A program made the translations under genes and the position numbers. The notes under the pieces were generated by a model. It was given only the letters and a program-made list of their open reading frames with translations. It did not search any database and had not been told where the DNA came from. A DNA stretch of 64,000 nt from Nymphalis io (Eukaryota; Arthropoda; Insecta; Lepidoptera; Nymphalidae), in NCBI RefSeq assembly GCF_905147045.1, contig NC_065911.1, positions 8,804,001 to 8,868,000 of the forward strand, in the 5' to 3' direction. This document shows, in pieces, positions 1-10,690 of this stretch (its first letter is position 1; every line of letters starts with the position of its first letter).

Positions 1-2
1 TA

Positions 3-299
3 ACGCTGCCGCGACCGCGGGTAGTGATTGTGACTACGGTGGAGCATAGAGACTCTGCGGCATTGTCTTCGCCAGGGCGTTCCGTGAGTACTGTCATGAA
101 CAGCGATGCTGGTGCGATCGATTTTATCATTGATGCGATACGAGCTATCAATACTACGATGAGATCCAACCAATATTTTTATATTACTAATTTCGACATT
201 GATATTTGGTGCGAGGAGGTAGATCATGATAAAATGTAAAGTCAGGGTGATAATGAGCGTTGGTCTCGCATTGGTAATTGTGTTCTGAAGCGTGTACTG
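3..299 (+). pseudogene. broken gag-like retroelement fragment at the window edge
   Basis: A frame open from the left edge runs to a TAA at 237-239. The same frame then continues with a plausible stretch (SQGDNERWSRIGNC) before decaying after about 300. The run FDIDIWCEEVDHDK followed by NERWSRIGNC recalls the gag N-terminal region of Ty3/gypsy elements in general pattern, a judgement from memory and not a search result. No zinc knuckle or protease follows. The element's 5' part lies outside the window. The LTR element at 34,354 has lost its own gag, so the two cannot be compared here. It could also be a decayed host exon. Seen: open frame, internal stop, continued frame. Inferred: retroelement origin. 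Confidence 0.3.
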
Positions 300-626
300 C
301 GCTTTTCGATTGAGAGTGTAAGGAAAAGACTGTACTGGCCCTACTAGTCGGTATTTATCGTTAATAGTATGTCAAGTCGTTGTTAGTGGATAATTTTCAT
401 TAGCCACTACTAACGAATGCGTTGATATTGTGTACCAAGTCACTCCAGATTGCGGGTTTCTCTATTAATTTAATGTACTTTTTTTTTAACAACCAATATG
501 GAACTCTTAGGTTGCACTATGAATCAAGGTCAGGTACAGCCGAGCGCGGATATTCTTGTTCAGACTGCCGGTCTGCTCACTACTGACGATGCGGGCTGAC
601 CATCTCTGGTCCAGTTAGCATTCTCC
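300..626. other. non-coding interval without recognised features
   Basis: Moderately AT-rich sequence with no convincing reading frame and a short poly-T run near 480. It becomes GC-rich from about 540, leading into the minisatellite. A 12-bp near-palindrome (around 383-414, taking GTTAGTGG and its complement) is the only structure I noticed. Confidence 0.5.
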
Positions 627-1115
627 AGCCTCCCGGACGTGGCGCTTGCATGGCGTGATGCTGATGGCCGAGCGTCAAGAGCGCGCAGGCGTGCACCACT
701 GTCAGAGCGTGCGTGCTCGCCTAGTGCTGATGGCCGAGCGTCAGGAGCGCGCAGGCGTTCACCTGTCAGAGCGTGCGTGCGTCGCCTGGTGCTGATGGCC
801 GAGCGTCAAGAGCGCGCAGGCGTGCACATCTGTTAGAGCGTGCATGTGTCGCCTGATGCTGATTGCCGAGCGTCACGAACGCGCAGGCGTGCACATCTTT
901 TAGAGCGTGTGTGCGTCGCCTGGTGCTGATGGCCGAGAGTCAGGAGTGGCAGGCGTGCACACCTGTCAGAGCGTGCGTGCATCACCTGGTGCTGGTAGCC
1001 GAGCGTGATGAGTGCGCAGGCGTGTTCTCCTGTGTCTGCATGTAACGCGTGGTGCTGATAGCCAAGCGTATTCTTCTATCCGAGTCTGCGTGTGGCGCGC
1101 GGTGCCATGGCGCGG
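627..1115. repeat. GC-rich 66-bp minisatellite, about seven units
   Basis: The anchor GATGGCCGAGCGTC and its variants recur at 663, 729, 794, 861, 928, 994 and 1,057, spacings of 66, 65, 67, 67, 66 and 63 bp. Each unit contains GTGCTGATGGCCGAGCG, GCGCAGGCGTGCAC and CAGAGCGTGCGTGC. The array is far richer in G+C than the rest of the window. Mean spacing is close to 22 codons and short frames read through two or three units (for example 639-836), but one-base length changes break every frame, so no continuous repeat protein is encoded here. Units at the right end are more diverged. Confidence 0.9.
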
Positions 1116-1450
1116 GAATGGACTCCCGATACTTGTGCCCAAAAAAGGGCTTGAGTACAGACTACTCTTGAAGAGAGAGAGAGTAGTCGAGACACAAGAT
1201 AGATCTCTGGAGAGACTATCCCTGTATCATGAGCATGCAGGGGTAGGTGACACGTGATATGCTAACGGTGTGCCTATGTCACGGTGTCTAACGGGCTATT
1301 AATACGTGATAAGCGAACTACGGGCCTATGTCACGTAGACGGACACGTGTTATGCATGTTGCCGTAGCAGCCGATGCTCCTGGCTTGATACCTCAGGAGA
1401 TTGACTGTCATAGAGGTGTGTCCTCCAGGGTGTATCGTCCAGCAATGAGG
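1116..1450. other. GC-richer flank of the minisatellite
   Basis: Non-AT-rich sequence with an imperfect inverted repeat around GACTACTCTTGAAGAGAG...GAGTAGTC (about 1,158-1,180) and several TATGTCACG / ACGTGATA motifs (1,250-1,340). No long frame. It probably belongs to the same older mobile or satellite unit as the minisatellite, because base composition drops sharply after about 1,450. Confidence 0.4.
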
Positions 1451-1483
1451 TATGCCCTTGGTACTAGAATTTATGATTGTTTT

Positions 1484-1513
1484 ACATATATATATATATA
1501 TATATATATATTG
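1484..1513. repeat. (TA)n microsatellite
   Basis: Uninterrupted alternating TA run marking the switch from the GC-richer left edge to AT-rich DNA. Confidence 0.95.
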
Positions 1514-3134
1514 TTATGATTTTATGTATCTAATATTATACTATCAAGTTGAAGAGTAACGGTGCAATATGTGCAAGTCAACGTCAAGGATTTGTGCATC
1601 TCTGAGATGACCAACGTCATGGGTTAGATCAGGGACATGTTGGTTGCTTAATGTCAAGGAGCGACTGATGTGTTATTGTTCCTTTTTTTCCATAAAGGCC
1701 GATCGATGTCATGGATCGGCAAAATATGGCTTAATAGTCAAGTATGAGAGATCAATGTCATGGATAACGATTTGATAGTATATTGATTAGTATCATGATG
1801 ATAAAAAAAATTAGAATTGAAATTAAAAATATATTTGCTAGATTTGTTAACTGTGTATTGTTAATGCATTATAATGTAAGGAATTCAAATTAAAGTAAAA
1901 TTAAGCAAATTAAAATAAAATTTTGGCTTCGTTAATAATTATATAAAAATGTATGTACGTAATACTTTGTATAGTTAAGAGTAATCACCGATGATTTTAT
2001 TTATTTATTTTTGATGCTACTTTTATGTTATTATTGTTATGCATATTGTTACGTAAAGTTTACGGATGGCCGAGTTGTTACCGACTTTTGATATATCATT
2101 GTTTTAATAAAGCGGAAATATACAATATTTTAATAAATCACAAAACTATATCCTACAAATATTTTAGTATTTCAATTGATTCTTTCCGTTAAGATTGAAA
2201 TATTTATTTTGATTAATAATATAAGTTTTATTTTGACTCGAAATTAAACTAATAACAAAAGTTAAAAAACCAGCCATTCGTTTGCTAGATACCGAGCAAG
2301 AAAGATGTGCTGGCAAATAAATAATTGTAATACATAATTACTAATTGTCTTTTATTATAATTCAAAACCTAACGTCCTTGAAGTAAAGTGCAGTAGTGAA
2401 AAATAAAGGATTGTGCAATTTGTGTAAAATAAGAGAAGGCCGTAACACAAAGAACCAATTTTAGATCTTATTTATCATCTTCAAGAATAAAATAAAAACA
2501 TTAGTATAAATACTTATTATACTAAATCTCTTACGAATTATTTATTTTCACAAAAACCTCTAATATCGATTCAGACAAACAAACAGTTCCACACGCATAC
2601 TTTTGCAATGGGAAGCGTGTAGAAAAAATCTTGGTTTGAGATACCCCTCCACAATAATTAGTTTAACAGTCTTCGAGCACCCACCCCCCATACCTTCCCC
2701 ACCCGTGTGGATTACGTGCGAGTGTGTGCAGGTCTTCTAGTAAGAAAAATATACCGGAAAATGCCCTCGGTTATATTAAGACTTAAGACTAATATACAAC
2801 ATACTAAATGTACGTCCCTGCTTTAATCCAGACCTTTCATTATAAATAGATTGATTTTGTAGTTAACCTTTATTATTATTCGAAAAAAATATCAAATTCC
2901 GCAACGTCAAATTTATTTTGCCTCTAAAATTAGTAGAAGCGTATAGATTAACAAAATTGTATAAAGGTACTTGCTACACGTTCGGGCTTCGCACGGACAG
3001 AATAAGTTTCTGCATAAAGCGTTAATATGTAATGTTATATGTATTGTAGGCTGATTCGTACTTAGCATTTTGTTATATAATTTAAATGTATATACTAGAT
3101 TTTAGAATGTAATTGGTGATAGGTCTTTATGTTA
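1514..3134. other. AT-rich intergenic DNA
   Basis: No gene seen. A loose motif (AACGTCAAGGA, AACGTCATGGG, AATGTCAAGGA, GATGTCATGGA, AATGTCATGGA) recurs five times between 1,570 and 1,770. Around 2,975-3,000 there is a scrap of the dispersed 'gcttcgcacgg' repeat typical of lepidopteran genomes. Confidence 0.5.
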
Positions 3135-3363
3135 TATTCTACCGCTAAACAGCAATACTTACCATTGTTGTGTTCTGGTTTGAAGGTTGGGTGAGCCTTT
3201 GTAACTACAAGCACATCTTACATAACAACTTGGTACCCGAAGTAGCGCATTGGCGAAGTAAGGAATGGTTAATATTTCTCACAGTGCCAAAGTACCACTA
3301 CAGTTGTGACCACTTGCCATCATGTGACCATTTTGTCTATCTATCAATCTATTAAAAAAAAAG
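3135..3363 (+). mobile_element. family B retroposon, degenerate
   Basis: Starts within the element at the TTCTACCGC motif and runs through the GTTGTGTTCTGG, GGTTGGGTGAGCC and GCGCATTGGCGA blocks to a poly-A stretch. The 5' head is missing and similarity to the better copies at 40,746 and 63,474 is reduced, so this is an old copy. Confidence 0.8.
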
Positions 3364-3407
3364 TAGTTAAGATTTTCTTCAAGAATAAACGAACGTCAAA
3401 TATCAGA

Positions 3408-3525
3408 TGTTAGAAAGTAATATGCGACATTGGCTGTTATAATTATAAAATTTAAAGGATATACGAATCAAAATAGCGTATCAACGTACATCGACTTTCA
3501 ACATTTCACGAATGATAGAAGTGCT
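3408..3525 (+). repeat. family E repeat, copy 1
   Basis: About 120 bp sharing GATATGCGACATTGAC-like, TTTAAAGGATA and ATCAAAATAGCGTATCA blocks with copies at 39,378, 40,646 and 50,590. No coding capacity and no identifiable polymerase III boxes. Class unknown. Confidence 0.7.
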
Positions 3526-3557
3526 TACATAATAGCACTGCTATTCGAACACATGTT

Positions 3558-3838
3558 ACTGGTGGTAGAGCTTTGTGCAAGCTCGTCTGGATAGGTATCA
3601 CCCACTCATCAGATATTCTACCGCAAAACAGCAGTACTTGGTATTGTTGTGTTCCGGTTTGAAGGGTGAGTGAGCCAGTGTAATTGCAGGCACAAGGGAC
3701 ATAACATCTTAGTTCCAAAGGTTGGTGGCGCATTTGTGATGAATGCGATGGTAACGTTTCTTACAATGCCAATGTCTGGGCGTTGTTGACCACTTACCAT
3801 CAGGTGGCCCACATGCTCGTCCGCCTTCCTATTCTATA
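3558..3838 (+). mobile_element. family B retroposon, near full length
   Basis: Begins with the family head ACTGGTGGTAGAGC and ends with the shared 3' motif ACCACTTACCATCAGGTGG plus CCGCCTTCCTATTCTAT. It lies just after a family E copy, the same order as at 40,646-41,042. Confidence 0.9.
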
Positions 3839-5658
3839 TTTAATTTAAAATTAAAACAAATACCGAAATAAATTTCTGTGTGCAAGATTTGTAGAACCAT
3901 AATCTACAGGCCATTGTAACACTTATCTGTCTCTAATAGATCAATTAATCTAACCATTATTACATTCAACTTTAAAGTGGCCTGATCAATTATATAAGTT
4001 CAGTTAATTTACCACGCAATAATATTGCTTATTAAATAAAAAACATTATATATGTTTATTTAAAAAAAGTAACATAGGGTAACCCCCTAATTTTTCTTAT
4101 CCGGAAAAGACATGATTCTAATTTTAAATGTTATTTATATCTTATTTTTTTGTATTATTTAAATATAGAACGAAAACAAATAAGAAGTTTGTAACCCTTG
4201 GATCAACTTTTGAACATTCGACAAAAGTGTTATTCCAACTCTGCGGTTTGTCTACGTATTTGTTTCTGTATAATACTACGTCACAGTTCCCAAACACTTT
4301 AAAGCTTTGATTATTAAATTGAATGTTATTATTTGAAATACTGAGCCAATAATATATTTTTTATCGTTGATAGGATGATAGCCCATCTGGGCATTTAGCC
4401 CCTAGACAACAGTTTAATGTATGTTATATGCTATAAATAAATGCTAAGATGTCGTTAATTAATTTTGTTGTTTCTCAATCACGCTTACTAGATCTATTTT
4501 TATTAAAGCTTAGTGAATAGGAGTATGTCTTTTTTATTTGATTCGTCATTTGGTCCTCCTGTTTACTTCCGGCGTAAACGGTAGCAAAACAATAACATCT
4601 TGTATAATCATATGAAAGGTGAGTGAGCCAGTGTAATTACAAGAGGTCCATTATATCTTTGGTTGATGATATTTGGTTAGATTAAAGCTTTCAAATACAG
4701 ATTTTTACTCATGTTTTTTTAATTGTCCATTATCTTTATTTATAAATTATTTATTTATTTATTCATTCTTATTACACGGGTTACCAAATATTTTTCTAAG
4801 CGATAAGAGTGTTTTGAATTTTACAATTAAATTTTTTTTCTTTATTGAACTGGTAAAAATTTATAGCGTATTATAATAATATATAAGAGTTATATATTAT
4901 ATATATGTAACATGCCCCTCGCAAGTGAAGGAATGAAATGTTCCATCCTAGGAATGTATTTAATAACGTTATCAGTCACTACTCACGAAGATATATTAGA
5001 ATTGTCACCTTCAGCTTTAAATTAAATATTATGTTAGTTTAAAAAACCGTTTTTCTTTTTTTAATCTTTCTCACTCTTGTAACTCGACTTACGGTTATAA
5101 TTAAAGTCACCAGTCGAGGAAGGTGATAAGTCACAAATTTGTAATTTTATAGAAATGAGCACCAAAAGTTCCATTCTTATTTTGCGAAAATATTAACTTA
5201 TGCGCGATTTTGAGAATTTATATTAACGATGAAAACTTGAATGAAGCTACTAAAAATGAATTTATTAATATAAAAAAGAGGAACAAAACACATTATTGCG
5301 TCTTTTCATGTGAACAGTAAATATACAAATAGTAAATTACTAAAAGTAATATGTAACGAAATATTTTTATGACAATTTTTAAATGTTACATATCACCTTT
5401 ATATACCACTCATGTCTTCAATAATTACAGACAATGTCGCATATGACCTTCAGATATTTAACAATCGTGTCCTGTAGTATATTTCGAGTTCATCTACGGA
5501 CTAGCCCAACGGAACTGTGTGTTTATGAGACGCGTACAACATACGTAATTAATTAATGATGCCACTTATGATTCATACGCAGTAGTTGTTATCAGAAATG
5601 AGTGACGAATCGTCTGCGTAACAATCGAATGCCATATGTGGAGACTTGATGGTAAAAA
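3839..5658. other. AT-rich intergenic DNA
   Basis: Only short frames with no family resemblance (for example 4,128-4,310 and 4,673-4,876). A family B scrap (GTGAGTGAGCCAGTGTAATTAC) lies at about 4,619-4,641. Confidence 0.5.
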
Positions 5659-5795
5659 GTAACAGCCTGTTAATGTCCCACTAGGCTACGGCTTCCATTT
5701 TGAGCATAAGGTTTGGAGCTCATTCCACCGCGCTGGTGGCTACACATATGGCAGATTTTAAGTGAAATTAGACACATGCAGGTTTTCATTACCAT
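5659..5795 (-). mobile_element. family A SINE, 3' fragment
   Basis: Retains GTAACAGCCTGT, GTTTGGAGCTCATTCCACC and TTAGACACATGCAGG in the order expected for an inverted family A copy. The tRNA-like head is absent. Confidence 0.8.
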
Positions 5796-6053
5796 GGACA
5801 TTTAAAAATATTTACATGCATACAACAATGCATACAAATGCGCATATATGCCAACTTATTCAGATATTGTAAATATACAGGACCCAGGAGTATAGACCTT
5901 CCGAATGATTTTCGTTAACGAAGGCCATAGCACAAACGTGCAAATACCAAAGAAAACTTATATTTTTCTTCAAATCTTACAATTATGCTTACACACCCAT
6001 TTCATACTGGTGACATAAATCAGCCAAATTGGCGGCACTTAAAAGTCAAACGC

Positions 6054-6096
6054 AATAAACTGCACATAGGGTTTAGAACCCTATGTGCAGTTTATT
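6054..6096. repeat. 43-bp near-perfect hairpin
   Basis: Arms 6,054-6,073 and 6,077-6,096 are exact 20-bp reverse complements around a 3-base loop (TAG). It lies in otherwise unremarkable AT-rich DNA between two family A copies. No terminal repeats or target duplication were seen, so it is not obviously a transposon end. Confidence 0.9.
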
Positions 6097-6653
6097 ACGT
6101 TGCAAGATGCCTAAAACTTCGCTCCGGTTCCGCATCCAGTCGAATAATATATAAAATAAGTACACATACGTACGTTTATCATAGCACAAATAATATATAT
6201 TTATATTATATATTTGAAACGAAGCGTTCATAATATTCGGAAGATAATTCTACGAATTCGTTTATATCCGTAATTCGTCCAACGCCCAATTTCCTGCGCC
6301 TCATAATAAATAGAATTGTATTTTTATAGCCTTATTCATATGGGGCTAATATCCGAACTAGCCTATGCCTTTATCACTTTATTAAACTAATTCGAATAGT
6401 CTTGTTTGTTTAAAACATCCCTTTATAGTCTGGGCGTGTTTTATATATAGTGAAATCTAATAATTTCTTTTATTATATTAAGTGTAGTCTATTTAATTTT
6501 CGGAAACGTTTTAAATATAACAAAGTTCCGCTATTTTCGCCGTTTGTATATGTGCCATTTTTTCAGAAGCTATATAGCGGTTTTTTACCATTCCTTCACC
6601 AGGGTATGTATATATATAGTATATGCTTATGTTAACATAAAGGTATTCGCTTA

Positions 6654-6961
6654 CCGTACCGTAACAGCCTGTGAATGTCCCACTGCTGGGCTAAAGGCCT
6701 CCTCTCCTCTTTTTGAGGAGAAGGTTTGGAGCTTATTCCACCACGCTGCTCCAATGCGGGTTGGTAGAATACACATGTGGCAGAATTTCAGTGAAATTAG
6801 ACACATGCAGGTTTCCTCACGATGTTTTCCTTCACCGTAAAGCACGAGATGAATTATAATCACAAATTAAGCACATGAAAATTCAGTGGTGCTTGCCCGG
6901 GTTTGAACCCACGATCATCGGTTAAGATTCACGCGTTCTTACCACAGGGCCATCTCGGCTA
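6654..6961 (-). mobile_element. family A SINE with 10-bp target duplication
   Basis: Full-length copy in reverse orientation. On the minus strand it starts with AGCCGAGATGGCCC and has a polymerase III A box (TGGCCCTGTGGTAAGAACG) and B box (GGGTTCAAACCC), the marks of a tRNA-derived head. The far end is the RTE-like tail (CCCAGCAGTGGGACATTC, GGCTGTTACGG). The 10-bp duplication TATTCGCTTA is present at 6,644-6,653 and 6,962-6,971, direct proof of retroposition. The family resembles the Metulj-type SINEs described from butterflies, from memory. Confidence 0.93.
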
Positions 6962-7527
6962 TATTCGCTTATATAATGAGATTATTTTACGCTCTTAACT
7001 CCTCAACCGGGGTACAAAAAAAGAAATGTGGGACCTAAAACTCCATCACGCGTGGACGATACCGTGGAATAGTATTTTATACTGAAAAACCAGTTTTAAA
7101 TATGAGTCCAAATATAAAACCCTCATAGTAGGATTAATATAAAACAATCTATTTATAGAAAAAAAATACTCGCTAAATTGCGTGACTAATATATATAAAT
7201 AGTTATGTGTCACAACTAAAGTCATGTAGAAAGTTCCAATATAACCTACTTTATGTACAGTCTACTATGTAATCGATATTGGTATAACTTAAAGTATAAA
7301 CTAGCTACCTGACCCGGCTTCGCACGGGCAGAATAATGATCTACATAGAATGTTTGTATAGTAATTCATATAACTGTAATAGATTACGTGGCACGTTAAT
7401 AAAGCTCCCACTTGACATGTTTTCCAATATCTTCAACATTAGTGGAAACCGTATGAAAATCCGCTCGCTAGTTTTTGAGTTTATCGCATTGGTAAGGACA
7501 GACAGATAGACGGGATGAGAGACTTTG
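6962..7527. other. AT-rich DNA with a dispersed lepidopteran repeat tail
   Basis: From about 7,300 to 7,515 runs the widespread lepidopteran element recognised by CCCGGCTTCGCACGGG near its start and GACAGACAGA near its end. It is usually a LINE or SINE-like 3' remnant. No gene is seen. Confidence 0.5.
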
Positions 7528-7640
7528 CTTTTTTTATAGAATAGGAAGGAGGACGAGCATATGGACCACCTGATGGTAAGTGGTCACCAACGCCCTTAGA
7601 CATTGGCATTGTAAGAAATGTCAACAATCGCTTACATATA
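7528..7640 (-). mobile_element. family B retroposon, 3' fragment
   Basis: Starts at the poly-T (poly-A tail on the minus strand), then ATAGAATAGGAAGG, CCACCTGATGGTAAGTGGT and GACATTGGCATTGTAAG. It breaks off at CGCTTACAT. Confidence 0.88.
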
Positions 7641-8094
7641 GTAAAATATGTAGTGATAAACTCGCTACTTAATACTTGAACTGTGAAATTTTTCAATAGG
7701 GTCAGAAAACCAAATATATAAAACACAATACAAATTGTGAGTGGATAAATTTGTCATTATCGTACAGATGCACATGCGCAATTCCACAAATCTTCGGTGT
7801 ATAAGTGATTTATTGCTTGTGTTTAAATAAATCCAAGCAAATATGATTCTCCGAAACTGAGATTTCAAACATGCCTTTAAGTTCCAAGAAGACGCCTACG
7901 TTTTCCAGTAAAACATACGAGCCCTTAATATTACACAAGTAGGGATAAATTCTTATCTATAAATCCTTCTATGGGATGTTATAATAATATATACTCTGGC
8001 CTTTTACCTCAATGGCTTTAACATTTTTAATAAGTAAGCATTGAAAGTCTTAAAGTTTATATATACATAATAGAATATATATATACATATAGGT

Positions 8095-8125
<31 letters not shown>

Positions 8126-8468
8126 TAAAAATATTGAATAATCGACTGACTGACATAGCAATGCAAAGTCCATGAAAATTTAGCATAGCACTAAGGAATG
8201 ATTTTCAAAAATGTAATCCCTAAGTTATAAATGGAATGAAAGTTTGTATGTATGAGCTATGTAAATTGTTATTTAGTAATGCTCAATTATGACACGAGCA
8301 AAGCCGCGGGTAAAACGCTATAGCGTGTATATAAGCGCTAATATATAGTGTTTGTTTATTCTTTTTTCAACTTACAACATCAAGTATTGTTGTATTGTTG
8401 TAAATGCTCGTAATGTTGTCTCTCGCTGTCCTTTGTTGTTTTAAAGTAAAAAAAGAGCTTGTAATTCT
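7641..8468. other. AT-rich intergenic DNA with a (TA)n run
   Basis: A TA microsatellite lies near 8,095-8,128. At about 8,288-8,312, GAGCAAAGCCGCGGG is a further scrap of the dispersed 'gcttcgcccgcgg' repeat on the minus strand. No gene. Confidence 0.5.
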
Positions 8469-8729
8469 AGGCTAAGATCTCTTTTTAAGAGCAGGTTTGG
8501 AGCTTATTCCAACACACTGCTCCTATGCAGCTTTATGGATACATTTATCAAATTGTCATCCGACTCACAAACGTTTCGATGTGATGTTTTCCTTCACCGC
8601 TGACAATGAGTACGATATAATTTATAAACACAAATGTAGCACATGAAAGTTAAGTGGTGCTTACCCGAATTCGAATCCACAATCTTCTATTCAGATTTTC
8701 GTGTTCTAACCACAGGGTCATCTCGGCTC
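8469..8729 (-). mobile_element. family A SINE, diverged
   Basis: Contains GTTTGGAGCTTATTCCA, a GATGTTTTCCTTCACCG block, and the inverted head ending GTCATCTCGGCT, with more substitutions than the copies at 6,654 or 9,712. Confidence 0.85.
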
Positions 8730-9139
8730 AATAATATAGTCCCAATAAATTTCGAGTATTCCACTATAAATAACTCAAATGAAACAGGATTATGTAACAA
8801 AATAATTTGCTCAACAAACTTTCATGGACAGACATTGTTTTAAATATTTTCTTACTGATATTATAAAAATGTAAAAGTTTGTGTGTTTGGTTGTTACTCA
8901 ATAAAACTCAAACGACTTGCTGAATACTAATGAAATTGAATATAAAATGGATTATGATGAAATGAAGACATAGTACGTTTATATGTTGCATTTTGATACT
9001 TATCTTTATGTCAATGTTGTTGAAGAGAAAATTGTCGGTCCGGACGCTTTCCGAAGGACCGGTGATAAAACTAAAAGAAAACTTTGTGTCAAAGATTTAT
9101 TTATCTCCGGAATGTTGACGGAAAAATCACAAAGCCACA
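8730..9139. other. intergenic DNA without recognised features
   Basis: Short frames only (8,643-8,843 lies mostly in the SINE; 8,983-9,192 runs into a family C copy). Around 8,857-8,950 is a scrap resembling the common ATATTATAAAAATG ... GTTTGTGTGTTTGG dispersed repeat. Confidence 0.45.
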
Positions 9140-9385
9140 GATCCCGAGGTACCAGGCTCAAGCTACGGGTCGCAGAAAAGAAAAGTTTTTGAGGCTCTAT
9201 CGAAGAATTGTCAATAGCAGGCTGGAGTCTGGACGTTGGATGTACAAACCCGTGCCTCTAAAAGTATGTAGAGGTACCTCTCTTTCCTATTTTATCGGAT
9301 ATCCCATCCCATTCAGAGAGAATGCCAAGTGCCCTTGTATTTTTGCGCACACAGATCACGACATCATCTTAATCATCAATTAACA
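9140..9385 (+). mobile_element. family C SINE, old diverged copy
   Basis: Follows the family C order at low identity: CCCGAGGTACCAGGCTCAAG (B-box region), CTATCGAAGAATTGTCAATAG, GGCTGGAGTCTGGA, CCCGTGCCTC, then TGCGCACACAG. The two open frames across it (8,983-9,192 and 9,084-9,383) are by-products of the SINE and not genes. Confidence 0.6.
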
Positions 9386-9710
9386 CACATATTAATTGAG
9401 GTACATATTTATTTTCTAACATTTTAATTACAAGCACAATGAAGTATCTTAAATCTAATGAGTGGCAATGCGTTTTCAGGAAGGGATTATATTTCTTATA
9501 TAGCTTTTGACAAAGGTGACAATCACGTGGCCCATTATACCTATAACTCCTCTAACTAGGTAGTCGGGATCGAACTTAGAACTGTTCCATTGATCAGTAT
9601 ACCGTTGATCCATATAGACTTTTATTAAATGAATAATAACTACATTAGTGATTGTTTTATGAGTAACAAGTAAAGAGTAAACAGATTATTGAAACTGTAT
9701 GACTAATAAG

Positions 9711-10013
9711 AAGCCGAGATGGCCCATTGTTAAGAACTCGTGAATCTTAACCGATGATCGTGAGTTCAAAACCGGGCAAGCACCACTGAATTTTCATGTG
9801 AATTTGTGATTATAATTCATCTCGTGCTTGACAGTGAAGGAAAACATCGTGAGGAAACCTGTATGTGTCTAATTTCACTGAAATTATGCCACATGTGTAT
9901 TCCACCAACCAGCATTGGAGCAACGCAGTGGAATAAGCTCCAACCTTCTCTTCAAAAAAGGAGAGGAGGTCTTAGCCCAGCAGTGGGAGATTCACAGGCT
10001 GTTACTGTACTGA
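9711..10013 (+). mobile_element. family A SINE with 10-bp target duplication
   Basis: Full-length forward copy: AGCCGAGATGGCCC head, A-box-like region, B box GAGTTCAAAACCGG, CATCGTGAGGAAACCTG, and tail CCCAGCAGTGGGAGATTC, GGCTGTTACTGT. The duplication ATGACTAATA is present at 9,699-9,708 and 10,014-10,023. The frame at 9,806-10,021 is a shadow of the SINE. Confidence 0.93.
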
Positions 10014-10116
10014 ATGACTAATATCTTTATTGAAGTATAGTCTCTCCCTAGTCTCGTAACGTTCGTTTTAAAATAAGTTGAATTAGATTTTATGTTTTTA
10101 AACACCCAAGAAACGT

Positions 10117-10362
10117 ACTTGGTAGGGGTTTTGTGGAAGCCTGGGTAGTCACTTACTCATCGCATTGAATCGTAAATAGAATAGTAACAACAATGCTTAA
10201 TACTGTTGTGTTCATGATTGTGTGAGTATTACTACATGCACAAGGGACATAACATACTAGTTCCCTAGGTTGGATGCGAATTGACGATGAATGCGTTTGT
10301 TAATATTTCTTAAAGCCAAATTCTATGGGTGCTTACCATCTGGTAGCCTATTTATGACGACA
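10117..10362 (+). mobile_element. family B retroposon, degenerate
   Basis: Head visible as ACTTGGTAGGGGTTTTGTGG, then CTGGGTAGTCACTTACTCATC, CACAAGGGACATAACAT and the end GCTTACCATCTGGTAGCC. There is no clean poly-A. Confidence 0.75.
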
Positions 10363-10519
10363 TAGATATTTAAAATAAAATTAATAATATTAAATAAGTG
10401 TCTCGTAATGACTAAAATGTAAATTACCCGCTCCACAAAATCAATACATCCTTTTTAGGGCAAGTATTTGATTATTACACAATACCATAAACAATTTTTT
10501 GCCAAGCTTCACCATATAT

Positions 10520-10690
10520 ATAATAGTAATAGCGTCTCACTCCAGCCCCGTGGGCCAAATCTTGATGTTAAATAGCATTTAAAATTCAATAATTGGCCTA
10601 TCAAATGCCAAATTTTTTTTTTAAATCTAAATCTTAGTTCCAGAGATTAGCGCGTTAAAACAAAGAAACAAATAAATTTTGAAAGCTTGA
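10520..10690 (+). repeat. dispersed 'ttagcgcgtt' repeat, copy 1
   Basis: Shares CCTCAGTGGGC-like, ATGTTAAATAG, AGTTCCAGA(G/A)ATTAGCGCGTTAA and AACAAA blocks with 18,470-18,672. This is a short repeat of a kind common in lepidopteran genomes. Class not assignable from two copies. Confidence 0.6.

Noticed and set aside
627..1115. CRISPR-like array
   Set aside because: Units are contiguous, about 66 bp and diverged, without unique spacers; it is a eukaryotic minisatellite.
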